64,000 nt of DNA, taken from a virus. Positions 25,145 to 35,171 of this stretch are shown here, in pieces (within the stretch, counting starts at the first letter, position 1; each line of letters opens with the position of its first letter). The notes beneath the pieces are model-generated. The model ran no database searches. It was not told the DNA's origin and saw only the letters and a program-made list of their open reading frames with translations. Location: IMG/VR virus record IMGVR_UViG_3300032770_000014, positions 1 through 64,000 of that record; one strand, written 5' to 3'. A program made the translations under genes and the position numbers.

Positions 25145-25525
25145 ATGCGCTATGCCCGTCGCCATCCTCGACCTCGGGAGTCAGAATCGTCGGGGAGTGC
25201 TTCGGCGGTCAGGCGGTTCGACGATGGGCGGGAAGTCTGCCTGAACAATCCCGCTGGCCGGGCCGAGTACGTGCGCAGGAAGCAACTCCTCTGGGAGCAG
25301 CAGCGCGGGATATGCGCCTACGAGCCGTGCAGTCGGAGGATGTCATTGGCCGCCTGCCGCATGACCGGAGGGAGCTGGGAGCCGACCGGACAGCTCCGCG
25401 ACGACAGGTTGGTGGATCGGGAAGGAAGGAAACTCAATGAGCTGGTCTGCAAAGGTTGCCTGCGCGATTGGCATGATGCTCAGCGTGGTGCTCGCACCGC
25501 TGAGTCTGTGGGGACAGGCCAGTAA
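25145..25525 (+). CDS. Degenerate HNH-like protein
   Basis: 126 residues. The middle follows a family of small phage HNH proteins: EVCLNNPAGRAEYVRRKQLLW, split here as EVCLNNPAGRAEY and RRKQLLWEQQRGIC, then RDDR and a late Cys pair (VCKGC) with an Arg tail. In that family the nuclease His pair lies between the middle Cys and RDDR; here that stretch has no His (CRMTGGSWEPTGQL), so catalysis is doubtful. It overlaps the fibre gene by 89 bases. The ATG lies 7 bp after a TATCCT element, with no ribosome-binding site. Confidence 0.6.
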   Translation: MRYARRHPRPRESESSGSASAVRRFDDGREVCLNNPAGRAEYVRRKQLLWEQQRGICAYEPCSRRMSLAACRMTGGSWEPTGQLRDDRLVDREGRKLNELVCKGCLRDWHDAQRGARTAESVGTGQ

Positions 25526-28500
25526 CGCCGCCGCGGTCTCCTTTGGCCCGGTCCTGACTCCCTACACGACGATCGCCGCCAATGCGCCTTACCGGGTCTG
25601 CGCGATTACGTCAACCGGGACTCCCTGCGACACTACGGGAGTCTCTATCTATTCTGATGCCGATCTTACTCAGCCCTTGACGAACCCTGGCGCCGCAAAC
25701 TCGCAGGGGATTATCAAGTTTTTTGTTGCGGCTGGGTACTACACGATTCAGGTCACGCCTACTCCCGGCAGCACGTATGTTTACTATACGTCGTCGGCGT
25801 CTGGCGGCGGCAGTGGCAGCGTAACCGAGGTCATTGCTCCGCCTGCCTCATGGCCCTCGTGGCTCGTGCCTACCGTCACCAATCCTACAACCGTGCCGTC
25901 GTTGGCTGTGGCAGCGAGCACTATTCCCCTAGCAGCGGGTGGTACTGCTGGAACTACAGCATCCAACGCCCTCTACAATCTGCTCGGCCAGCCTTCGCCG
26001 GGCACCTACACAGCGGTGTGCAGCGGGACCGGATGTTCGCCGACGGCGGTGGTTCCTAGTGTCACCAGCATCAACACGTCGAGCTACGCGGTGACGACGC
26101 CGGGAGCAGACGCCATCGGGAAGATCACTCCCTATATCGATATTCGGTCCTTGGGCGCGGTCATTGACGGAGCGACGCCAATCAACACGGCGGTTTACGC
26201 TGCTAGCGCGATCTGTCCGCTCTACAATGTCGGTCAATCGAACGGCGCGAGTTGCGTCCTGTTGATTCCGGGCGGCGGCGCGGGTGCGCTTCTGGGGCCG
26301 ACTTCGACGCCGCTGACCTATTCGGGCAACGGAGGAAATGGAGGAATCAGCCGGATTAAGATTCAGGGCGCACTCCAACTGAGTTCGACGCTTGTGTTAG
26401 GGAACAGCCCTATCGAGGGCGACGGCGGAGAGCCTAACGCAAGTGGCGGATTCGTAAACATCGGGCCTACCGCACAGATTATCGGCCCTAACGTCAACGG
26501 CTCGTTTGCCTCGGCGATCACGACGCCGAATGCGACTACCGCCGCAGTGCCCACGTTCATCAATGGCAGCTTTAATAATTTTCCAATAGGCTCCGCGATC
26601 ACGATTGCTGATACCATTCCTTGCACGGCATCGATCACGCGGTCGAGCGCCTATGGTTCGGTGGACTATTACGTTGCGACCTGCAACGCTCGCACGGACA
26701 TCCCACCTCAAGCAGTCATCACGGTTACTGGCTGCTCGGATTCTTCGTTCAACTCGCCATCAAACGGCGTGGCTGTCAACGCGGTCGATTGGCCGAATTA
26801 CATGTTGGGTTACTACGGGCCTGTTGGTTCTGCTGGAACCGCGACCGGCTGCACCATCACCGGCTTGAACTACGACACCTTTGAAAGCGTAGCGATCATC
26901 GGCGCGAACGGGACCAACTGCGCGTCGGGTTCGCTTTGCTTTGTTCCGGGGCACGCACACCCGGCAGGGGCGCTCTGGGGCGAGGTTGCGATCCGGAATC
27001 CGTATAACAACTTCACCAAAGCCGATCTGGAGAACCTGCAAGTTACAAAGTGCCATGGAGCTTGCCTTTGGGCTGAGGGGGGAACCGGCGTAACGCTGCG
27101 CGGGGTGACGCTCGCGCCGGCCGGAATTGCGTCCATCACGAGAATCGCAGAAGAGAGTTCCTCTTCGGCATACGAAGGTGCGTCCATCAGGGACTCGGAA
27201 TTGGATTCAGCGATCAACTTCAACGCTGCTTGTGGCGTTACAAATTCGTGTGCTGCGACTGACTTCCCGGCTGGCTTGCTTTGCGACGGTCTGCCCTCGA
27301 ACGCTGAAGGTGGTAACAACGGCAACGGTTGTCCAAGCACCATCGAAAAGACGACGATTGTCGGCGCGATCTATGATCGCTCAGTTCCATACAACTCTTC
27401 TGGTACAGCCATTCCCGACATGGACAACGTAACCATCGAGCGATCAAATGGGTGCGGTGTCGTTCTCGATCAGAGATACGGTGGTTATCTTTATAATCCG
27501 GCCACGATCAAGAGTATGGCGCTATCCGATCCGAGCGGATCAGGATTCAGTGGCGCGGCCTACAATTCCTCACTGTTCTATCTTTGCTCAACAGACTCCT
27601 ACAGCCCCGGAACCGCCGAGATTCGCATTCAGTCTCCGAGTTCCGGAGGAACGTATAACGTAGGTCCAGCAAGCAAATACTTCGCTAATCCCTACGTGAT
27701 GGACGCGGCGGCGGGATCGACGCTGGCTTACGGGCGCGGCCTTCCGGTTGGTCCTACCACAGACGGAACAGCTATCCTTGGCGAACTGCGCGGCGAAGGT
27801 GCGAGCCTCGCGCCAAGCGTCGTACCGTTCGCGCTGCTGCCAACAATCACGTTATCAGGGTGCAGCAATTGCACGATCACAACGGGAAAACTGTTTGAGG
27901 ATGGGACGGCGAGCGCGGTAGAGATCGACACCACCAGTTCGGGAGCAAGCGGAGTCTATGCAGGGAACACGCCCATTGCGACCTACCCCGGCGATCATTT
28001 CCTCGTCTGGTCGTGGGTGCGCCCCGGAGCCAATAACACGACGCAACCCGGCAGCGTACAGGGAGCCAACATCTATTTTGGGTTGTCTAGTGTAGACACC
28101 TTCAACACTAGCACTGGCGCGTATGGCATGTCGCTGACCAACGACGGCTGGCACCCGCAGGTTGCGCAACTCGACGTTGTGACCGGAAACTCGACTTCGC
28201 ACTATGTGGCCTTCTATCTGTTTGGCGGCTCGAACGCAGGCGAAGGCAACCAGTTTGCCTATTGGGGCTGGTCGTTTATCCCCGGTCCGAACAATCCCGC
28301 CTATACCGGCGTGACGGCTGACATGGTGGATCAGTGGCGGCGCGAGCTTTACCACGGCGCGATCCCTGAAAACTATGCTGGCGGGGCAACGGGCCACGCT
28401 GTTACCGTTGCTCCCATCGATGCGCCAAGCTACAACGTCGTCAACCTGTCAACAGGCGCGGTCACTCCGTTTGGGACGAGTAACCTTGCCGACTGGACCG

Positions 28501-31500
28501 ACAGCGGCGTAGCGAACGGCTCGCTCTCGGCTTGGAACTCTACCACGAGCAAATGGACACCAACAAACTCCATCAACGTCACGGCGCTCTCCTGCAATGG
28601 CTCTCTGGGCACGAACGGGCAGGTATTTTCGACCACCGGCTCCGGCTGCCAGTGGGTCAACAACGGCAACTTCTCCGCTGGCGGCGACTTGTCGGGCACC
28701 GGATCATCGCAGGAAGTTACGGGAATCCTGAGTGTGGCATTGCCAGCAAAGAACGTTGGCTACCTCAACTGGACAGGATCAGCGTGGGCCTTCTCGAACC
28801 CGGCAGGCTCCGGCAACACGACCTCGACCTCACTGACGAACAACTATCTCTCGAAGGCCAACGGCACCAATTCGATCATCAACTCATCGGTCCTCGACGA
28901 CGGGACGATAGTCTCCACCAGCGAAATATTGTCAGCAGGCAGTTTCGAGATCGGTTCTAACACCATCATTCCCTCGACAGTAACCGGCTACAACGGCAAT
29001 GCGAGCGGCGTGAAGATTCCCCTCGCAACGGCATGGACCGGCTCCTCTGTGGGTGTTCTCGTATGTCCCGACTCGAACGGGAACCTGACAGTGATAGGAT
29101 GCACAAGCGTTGGCGACAGCATTACTAGCCCCAACTCCACACTGAGCATCGGCGGATCGGCAACCGCTACAACGTTGGACCTTGCAGGGGCAGCAGGCGA
29201 AATCATGGCCGGGGCGACTCCCGCGCTGACCTACACGCCTACGCTCGGCAAGAGCGGTACGGCTGGAACGCTCTCACTCTATCCTGCGAGCGGAAACTTC
29301 ACCACCACGCTCGGCAGCGCGGCGACCGCCAGCAACACGGTAGACTTCTTCGCATCCGTGCCTACGAACCTCCATCTGATCTATTGCGCGGTTTCGAGTA
29401 CGACCTGCACGCTGACCGATGCTGGATATGCCTACAACGCCATCCCGTTCAGCGACCTCAACGGCAACCTCTCAACGAGCCAAGGGCCGAGCAGCTTGAC
29501 AGGAATCCTCTACGATTCAGTGGGCACACTCAGCCAGGCGACGGCGGCAGAACTCGGCACGCTCCTTGCCTTGCCACAGTATTCTGTCCCCTACAGCGCG
29601 GGCACGACTTCGGCTCTAACCGACGTGGCCTCGCCAACCGTCAATGGTACATACACGCTTGGATGGGTAGTGACTGGAAGCGCAGCCTTAGCGCCGACTG
29701 CCATCAACGCTAACACGCTGTCCGTGAGCAGCGCGTCTACCGCAACCACAGCCACGAACGCAACCAATGTAGCGACCACGACCACGAGCAGCAACACGAC
29801 GTACTATTTGGCGTTGCTCGCGGCGAACGCCACGGAGAATCAAGGCGTGCTGGTAGCTTCGGGTCCGACCTACAATCCTTCGACTGGCGCGTTCTCGGTT
29901 GGCGGCGGCTCATCGCATGGCATCACCATCCCGGCTGGATCAGCGGTAGCAGGTAGCTCTGGGAACGTGGTCATCTCCTCGGATGCCACTTATGGATACT
30001 TGGAAGCTAACGAGAACAACACCGGCGCATCGCGTGTTTGCACAGCGGCAAACGGCATCTGCGCCCCTGCTTCAGCGATCCCGATAGCCGATGTAGGCAG
30101 CACAGGCTTGCAAGGCACAGCGCCTATCTCGGTAGCGTCCACGGGCACGATCTCGGTAGCGGCGGCGACGACAAGCGCCTTGGGCGTAGTCGAAACGGAC
30201 GCGGCGGGAACGCTCTCGAACTCCAGCGGCCTGATCGCGGTAGCCAAGGTGCCTTATGCGCTGACGTTCAACAATGGCGGATCTGGAGCGGCCAGCGGTC
30301 AGACCTTCGACGGCAGCGCGGCATATACGATTAGCTACAACACTCTGGGCGCGGCTCCCACGGCGAACCCGACCTTTACCGGGACACTGAATGCGGCTGC
30401 CCTTACCGCCAGCGGGACGATCACGCTTTCTGGGATTGAAGGCGTATCAACCTACTGCGTGCAGGTTAGTTCGACAGGCGTCCTGAGCAACACGGGAGCA
30501 GCGTGCGGCAGCGGCGGAGGCGGCGCGGTTAACTCGGTTAGCAACTCCGATGGGAGCCTGACGATCTCACCAACTACCGGCTCCGTCGTGGCTTCGCTGA
30601 ATCTTGGGAATGCGCAGACTTGGACCGCGAAACAGACCTTCGGGACCAACATCAGCATCGGCGGCGTAACACCCTCCGGCGCAACCGGCACAGGCAACGT
30701 CGTGTTCTCAGCGTCTCCGGCGCTCACTGGCACACCGACCTTCGCCAGCGGCTTTGCGGCAGCTACGGCGGGAACCGGATCAGCGGGAACCTCGACGGCT
30801 TGGCTGAGTGCCCTCTACATTGGCAACGGAACTTACTACTCGGAAATCACGCCTGCCAGCCCTGCGGCGAATGAGAGTATCGCCATGCCGACGACAGCCA
30901 CGAGCACGGACACCTTCGCAGTTCTGGGTACGCAGCAGACCTTCACGGCAGGCCCAAAATTCAGCACGGTCGCTCCCACGATTGCGATGACGAGCAATCA
31001 ACTGATCACCGGGACTGGCTCGAACCTCACCACGCTGACCTTCCCCGTGCCGTCGGGCGGGGTTACGCTGACCTTCCCGATTACGAGCGAGTACATGGTC
31101 GGGGCGAACTCGGATACGACTACGACCCACGTTCTCCATGCAACGGCTGTAGCGGGAGTCTTCAACTCCGCAGCGATTGCGGCGGGTGATCTTCCGGCTG
31201 CTGGAACTGCCACGTTAGGCGCGGTGAGCACGGGTACATCCACGAGCAGCGGTATTGCAAACTCTAGCGGCGCAATCAGCGTGGTGAACTTTGTCGCCGA
31301 TGTGACATTCACAATCGCTTCGAGCACCACTATTAACGCCAACTCCTGCTCTCCGGCATCGAGCAGCAGTGGAACCTCAGTCAACATGACGGGGCTTACC
31401 TCGACGATGGCGATGATGGTCACGCCGAACACAGACCTTACAAACATAACAGGATGGGGCAACCCCGCAGCGGGCGTGCTCTACATTACCGTCGCTCCCG

Positions 31501-31592
31501 GCTCTGGGGCGTTCACTTATCACGTCTGCAACAACACGGGTTCAAACATCACGACCGGTGGCTCGGCAACCTTCAACGTGAGTGCGCGATGA
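25437..31592 (+). CDS. Fibre-like giant protein with N-terminal signal peptide
   Basis: 2051 residues, preceded by GGAAGGA. It begins with a Sec-type signal peptide (basic n-region, hydrophobic core GMMLSVVLAPLSLWG, then small residues). Residues about 235-600 look like a right-handed beta-helix of the pectate-lyase/tailspike type (IDIRSLGAVIDGA start). The rest is Gly/Ser/Thr repeats typical of tail fibres (ALTGTPTFAS, GVVETDAAGTLSNSSGLIAVA-like units) and a globular C-terminus. The body reads as an adhesin or receptor-binding fibre; the signal peptide would send it out of the cytoplasm, which is unexpected for a virion fibre. Confidence 0.7.
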   Translation: MSWSAKVACAIGMMLSVVLAPLSLWGQASNAAAVSFGPVLTPYTTIAANAPYRVCAITSTGTPCDTTGVSIYSDADLTQPLTNPGAANSQGIIKFFVAAGYYTIQVTPTPGSTYVYYTSSASGGGSGSVTEVIAPPASWPSWLVPTVTNPTTVPSLAVAASTIPLAAGGTAGTTASNALYNLLGQPSPGTYTAVCSGTGCSPTAVVPSVTSINTSSYAVTTPGADAIGKITPYIDIRSLGAVIDGATPINTAVYAASAICPLYNVGQSNGASCVLLIPGGGAGALLGPTSTPLTYSGNGGNGGISRIKIQGALQLSSTLVLGNSPIEGDGGEPNASGGFVNIGPTAQIIGPNVNGSFASAITTPNATTAAVPTFINGSFNNFPIGSAITIADTIPCTASITRSSAYGSVDYYVATCNARTDIPPQAVITVTGCSDSSFNSPSNGVAVNAVDWPNYMLGYYGPVGSAGTATGCTITGLNYDTFESVAIIGANGTNCASGSLCFVPGHAHPAGALWGEVAIRNPYNNFTKADLENLQVTKCHGACLWAEGGTGVTLRGVTLAPAGIASITRIAEESSSSAYEGASIRDSELDSAINFNAACGVTNSCAATDFPAGLLCDGLPSNAEGGNNGNGCPSTIEKTTIVGAIYDRSVPYNSSGTAIPDMDNVTIERSNGCGVVLDQRYGGYLYNPATIKSMALSDPSGSGFSGAAYNSSLFYLCSTDSYSPGTAEIRIQSPSSGGTYNVGPASKYFANPYVMDAAAGSTLAYGRGLPVGPTTDGTAILGELRGEGASLAPSVVPFALLPTITLSGCSNCTITTGKLFEDGTASAVEIDTTSSGASGVYAGNTPIATYPGDHFLVWSWVRPGANNTTQPGSVQGANIYFGLSSVDTFNTSTGAYGMSLTNDGWHPQVAQLDVVTGNSTSHYVAFYLFGGSNAGEGNQFAYWGWSFIPGPNNPAYTGVTADMVDQWRRELYHGAIPENYAGGATGHAVTVAPIDAPSYNVVNLSTGAVTPFGTSNLADWTDSGVANGSLSAWNSTTSKWTPTNSINVTALSCNGSLGTNGQVFSTTGSGCQWVNNGNFSAGGDLSGTGSSQEVTGILSVALPAKNVGYLNWTGSAWAFSNPAGSGNTTSTSLTNNYLSKANGTNSIINSSVLDDGTIVSTSEILSAGSFEIGSNTIIPSTVTGYNGNASGVKIPLATAWTGSSVGVLVCPDSNGNLTVIGCTSVGDSITSPNSTLSIGGSATATTLDLAGAAGEIMAGATPALTYTPTLGKSGTAGTLSLYPASGNFTTTLGSAATASNTVDFFASVPTNLHLIYCAVSSTTCTLTDAGYAYNAIPFSDLNGNLSTSQGPSSLTGILYDSVGTLSQATAAELGTLLALPQYSVPYSAGTTSALTDVASPTVNGTYTLGWVVTGSAALAPTAINANTLSVSSASTATTATNATNVATTTTSSNTTYYLALLAANATENQGVLVASGPTYNPSTGAFSVGGGSSHGITIPAGSAVAGSSGNVVISSDATYGYLEANENNTGASRVCTAANGICAPASAIPIADVGSTGLQGTAPISVASTGTISVAAATTSALGVVETDAAGTLSNSSGLIAVAKVPYALTFNNGGSGAASGQTFDGSAAYTISYNTLGAAPTANPTFTGTLNAAALTASGTITLSGIEGVSTYCVQVSSTGVLSNTGAACGSGGGGAVNSVSNSDGSLTISPTTGSVVASLNLGNAQTWTAKQTFGTNISIGGVTPSGATGTGNVVFSASPALTGTPTFASGFAAATAGTGSAGTSTAWLSALYIGNGTYYSEITPASPAANESIAMPTTATSTDTFAVLGTQQTFTAGPKFSTVAPTIAMTSNQLITGTGSNLTTLTFPVPSGGVTLTFPITSEYMVGANSDTTTTHVLHATAVAGVFNSAAIAAGDLPAAGTATLGAVSTGTSTSSGIANSSGAISVVNFVADVTFTIASSTTINANSCSPASSSSGTSVNMTGLTSTMAMMVTPNTDLTNITGWGNPAAGVLYITVAPGSGAFTYHVCNNTGSNITTGGSATFNVSAR

Positions 31593-33112
31593 AAAAGATT
31601 CTCTCAATCCTGCTCCTTTTTCCGCTGCCTATATTGGCGCAGTACACGGTTCCGACGTATGTGATGGGGCCAATTTCCTTGCCCCCTCCTGCTATAACCA
31701 AGGCCATCGTCACCGCGTCCACCACGAACGCGAACTCCTACACCACCGGCTCGTTCTCGCCAGCGTCCGGCGTCCTGCTCTATGTCGAAGTGATCGCTTC
31801 GGGCACCACGGACCCCGGCACCAGCGTCACCGAATCCGCTTCGGAGACAACCTTCTCCCTGATCGGGACGGCGGTCACGGCGAGCAGCGCAAACACGCTC
31901 TATGCCTATGTGTCGAACGGCAAGACTACTTCGACAACCTCGCGCACAGTGACATTCAACTGTCCTAATACCGCTGCGACGGGTGCTTTGGTCGGTGTCT
32001 ACGCGATTACCAACATGACGGCTCTGGGCCTAAGCGCCTTCGTACAAGAGGCAGTCGCTAACAACGTCGGCGCTTCGACAACCCCGGCGCCTGTCTTTCC
32101 TTCGGCCGTGCTAACCGCCGACCCTGTGCTGGCCTTTGTCGGCAACGCAACCAACCCCGGCGGCATCACGGCTCCCTCAAGCTGGCATACGACCGACTCC
32201 TACGGGTATGCCACACCGACGACTGGCTTCAGCGGCTCCTATATCAACTCTGGGTTCACGGGCACGACGGTGACATGGGGCAGCACGTCCACCGCCCATG
32301 GCGACTTCGCGGTAGAGCTTACCAGCGGATCAGGGCCAGCCGCCGCGACCAAGACCTTCTACGCTGTCGATTCGATCATCACCGCAAATGGGACACCCGT
32401 GGGCACGACGGCGACTGTAGCGAACATGAATGCCGGAACCTATGGGAAACTGCATTCGTGGAGTTCAAGTTCCATAGGTGATTTCTCATTTGCTGCGAGC
32501 CAGGTTGCCCTGCCGGCCAGCGTGCCTGTGAACAGTTGCGGGACGTGGCCGCAGAACATGTCTTTGCAGAGCATAGCGTGGAACGATACAGTGACATACG
32601 CATATCCGCAAATGGATATTTCCAGCACATCACCCGCAAAGGCCGTCTTTACTGGATACTTTAAGTTCAACACTCCGGATCAGGGCGGCAGTGGGGGTCA
32701 GATGGATCGTGTCTACGCGGCGTTTGAAAGCGGCGATTACTGTGTGATCCAACAGCAAACAGGCACCGGAGCGGGAGCACCCTGTAGTGGTTATGGAGTT
32801 GAGATTGAAGGGAAGAACACTGGCGCTGGCGGCACGGTACACAGCTCTGGCTGTGTGCCTATGACTCCGGGTACAGGTTATTGGTATACCTTTCTTGTGG
32901 ACAGCACGGATAAGGTCTGCAAGTTACAGGTGTACGACTCGACTTTCACAACGCAGGTGGGGAGTGAACTCACGCTCACAATCTCAACAAGTGACACTCT
33001 AGGTGTGATTAAGTACGGTAACGGCGAAGGCGCGTCCAGTTCGACCACTTCGTATTATCAGTATGGTATGGTGGATGTGACCAATGCGACCTATCCGAAC
33101 ATCCCGCATTAA
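31589..33112 (+). CDS. Secreted lectin-like protein
   Basis: 507 residues from an ATG overlapping the previous stop (ATGA). Signal peptide MKKILSILLLFPLPILAQ. The first half is Thr/Ser-rich beta structure of Ig-like type; the C-terminal half (about 330-500) has a jelly-roll look, with AVFTGYFKFNTPDQGG, CVIQQQTG and YWYTFLVDSTDKVCKLQVYD strands, as in concanavalin-like or polysaccharide-lyase-7-like folds. Probably binds or cleaves polysaccharide outside the cytoplasm. No catalytic set was identified. Confidence 0.6.
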   Translation: MKKILSILLLFPLPILAQYTVPTYVMGPISLPPPAITKAIVTASTTNANSYTTGSFSPASGVLLYVEVIASGTTDPGTSVTESASETTFSLIGTAVTASSANTLYAYVSNGKTTSTTSRTVTFNCPNTAATGALVGVYAITNMTALGLSAFVQEAVANNVGASTTPAPVFPSAVLTADPVLAFVGNATNPGGITAPSSWHTTDSYGYATPTTGFSGSYINSGFTGTTVTWGSTSTAHGDFAVELTSGSGPAAATKTFYAVDSIITANGTPVGTTATVANMNAGTYGKLHSWSSSSIGDFSFAASQVALPASVPVNSCGTWPQNMSLQSIAWNDTVTYAYPQMDISSTSPAKAVFTGYFKFNTPDQGGSGGQMDRVYAAFESGDYCVIQQQTGTGAGAPCSGYGVEIEGKNTGAGGTVHSSGCVPMTPGTGYWYTFLVDSTDKVCKLQVYDSTFTTQVGSELTLTISTSDTLGVIKYGNGEGASSSTTSYYQYGMVDVTNATYPNIPH

Positions 33113-33113
33113 C

Positions 33114-35171
33114 ATGAAAAGCCTCGCTCTCATCCCGTTCCTCTTCGCTTCGCTCGCCTTTGGGCAGGCATGGTCCGGAATCCTCGCTACTTCTCGCGCG
33201 ATGGACTGGACCACGGCCGGCGCAGGAACAATCCCTACCCGCACAACCTACTGCACGACGACTGCCTGCACGACGCTATGCGGTACCCCGCAATCTGACA
33301 ACACCTGTCACGGCGGAACGGTCACGGCGACGACGATCACGAACGCGGTCAACTCGGCCAGTAGCGGCCAAGTCGTGCGTATTCCCGACGGATCGTTCAC
33401 CGTTGCGGGGTTCAAGATCGGGGTCAGCAACATCTCACTGCGGGGTGCAGGTCCGAACAAGACTTTCCTTGTCCTCTCTGGCAGCGGCTACAACTGCAAC
33501 GGTCCTGATGCGGCGATCTGCGTCTGGAACGGTGACGGTAGTTGGTGGGGAGGGCCGGACAATGGCCCAGTGAGTTGGACGGCGAGCAGCTATGCTCAAG
33601 GCACCACAACCATCACCCTTGCCAGCCACGCGAACCTGAAAGTCGGAACGCTGCTCACGCTGATTCAGGAGGACGACACGTCAAACTCCGGTACCGGCTG
33701 GCTGGACTGCGGAGCCGAAGCGACGTGGTGCTCGCAGCAGGGCGCATCGAACAGCCAATGGGTCACTTACTACTATTCAGGGAATGGAGCGACCGAGGCC
33801 GAGAACGTGACAGTGACCGCCTGCGGTACCTCGACCTACGGCGCATCCTGCAGCAGCAACACTGTGACCTTTACGCCGGGTCTGCGAGCGCCTAACTGGA
33901 CTTCGAGCAAGACGCCGGAAGCGACTTGGCCGAGCAGTCTTCCGCTGACAGGTGTCGGCCTTGAAAGTTTCTCCATGGATTGCTCTGGCGCGACTGTGGA
34001 TTGCGTGCAGTTCGAGGGCGATACGGCAAGTTGGGCCGAGTACCTGCGGACTAACTCGATCGGCTCCCTTCATTACGCCTTGGACATGTCCTCGCACATC
34101 ACCGTTTTTTCGAGCTACATGTACGGCGGTTCGGGATCTTCGGAAGCCTATGGCGTGGACAGCGAGAACGGGAGCGCGGACAACCTCGCTCTGAATAACA
34201 TCTGCAACCACAATGCGAACTGCATGGCGGCGGAAGGGGGCGACTCCGGCACAGTCTTTGCCTACAACTACTCAGTCGATGACTACTTTGGGCCGGGGCA
34301 ATACCAGCAGGGACCGTTCACGCACTCGGCCGGGAACCACATGGAACTCTGGGAAGGCAACGACTTTCCCGACATCCAGAACGACATCATCCACGGGCCG
34401 AGCAATGCCGGCACAGTCTACCGCAACCACCTGACGGGCCTCGACCCGATTACCAGCGCGAACAACGGCGGCGACGGGCCAAAGACCATCGGGACGACTG
34501 CCCTCAACATCGGGGCCACAAATCGCTACTACAACGTCGTCGCCAACGTTCTCGGTACCTTAACGCACCACACTCTCTATCAGGACTCTGCGCCGAGCAC
34601 GTCCGCCTGCACGCTCACGAACGAATGGACTTCAGTCTTCCCGGTCTACCTGCTTGGCTATTCGGACCAGTGGGGCGGGGCGTTCACTTCAGGTTGCGGT
34701 CTGGGAAGTCCAAATATCAACAACGACCTTGCGGTAGGCACCACCCTGATGCGGTGGGGGAACTACGATACTGTGACCGGGACGATCAGGGAATGCTCTG
34801 CCGCGTCGCCCTGCTCCGGCGTGGACGAGGCGGGGGACGGCGCGAACACCTACCCGGCCCTCAGCAGCCCTGCCACGAGCTTTCCGGCGAGCTTCTTTCT
34901 CTCGGCCGAGCCTTCGTGGTGGGTGTTTCCATCGGGAACCGCGGCGCCGTGGCCCGGAACCGGCCCGGACGTGACCGGCGGGGATATCTCAGGGACCGGC
35001 GGGCACGCCAACCTCAACCCGGCAGCCAACTGCTACCTGAACGTCATGGGCGGATCGACAACAGGGTCTAGCGGCTGGCTCACGTTCAATCCAAGCGCGT
35101 GCTATCCGACGAGTCCGGCTGCGCCGACAGGATTGACGGCGGTAATTATGACAGGAGTGAGCGCACAATGA
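33114..35171 (+). CDS. Secreted parallel beta-helix protein
   Basis: 685 residues from the ATG at 33114, one base after the previous stop. Signal peptide MKSLALIPFLFASLAFGQ. The N-terminal third resembles extracellular beta-helix proteins (VVRIPDGSFTVAGFKIGVSNISLRGAGPNKT region), and the body contains repeated strand-turn units (YNYSVDDYF, NHLTGLDPITSANNGGDG). Such folds are found in pectate lyase-like enzymes and tailspikes. Three disulphide-friendly Cys pairs fit an exported protein. Translationally coupled with genes on both sides. Confidence 0.6.
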   Translation: MKSLALIPFLFASLAFGQAWSGILATSRAMDWTTAGAGTIPTRTTYCTTTACTTLCGTPQSDNTCHGGTVTATTITNAVNSASSGQVVRIPDGSFTVAGFKIGVSNISLRGAGPNKTFLVLSGSGYNCNGPDAAICVWNGDGSWWGGPDNGPVSWTASSYAQGTTTITLASHANLKVGTLLTLIQEDDTSNSGTGWLDCGAEATWCSQQGASNSQWVTYYYSGNGATEAENVTVTACGTSTYGASCSSNTVTFTPGLRAPNWTSSKTPEATWPSSLPLTGVGLESFSMDCSGATVDCVQFEGDTASWAEYLRTNSIGSLHYALDMSSHITVFSSYMYGGSGSSEAYGVDSENGSADNLALNNICNHNANCMAAEGGDSGTVFAYNYSVDDYFGPGQYQQGPFTHSAGNHMELWEGNDFPDIQNDIIHGPSNAGTVYRNHLTGLDPITSANNGGDGPKTIGTTALNIGATNRYYNVVANVLGTLTHHTLYQDSAPSTSACTLTNEWTSVFPVYLLGYSDQWGGAFTSGCGLGSPNINNDLAVGTTLMRWGNYDTVTGTIRECSAASPCSGVDEAGDGANTYPALSSPATSFPASFFLSAEPSWWVFPSGTAAPWPGTGPDVTGGDISGTGGHANLNPAANCYLNVMGGSTTGSSGWLTFNPSACYPTSPAAPTGLTAVIMTGVSAQ

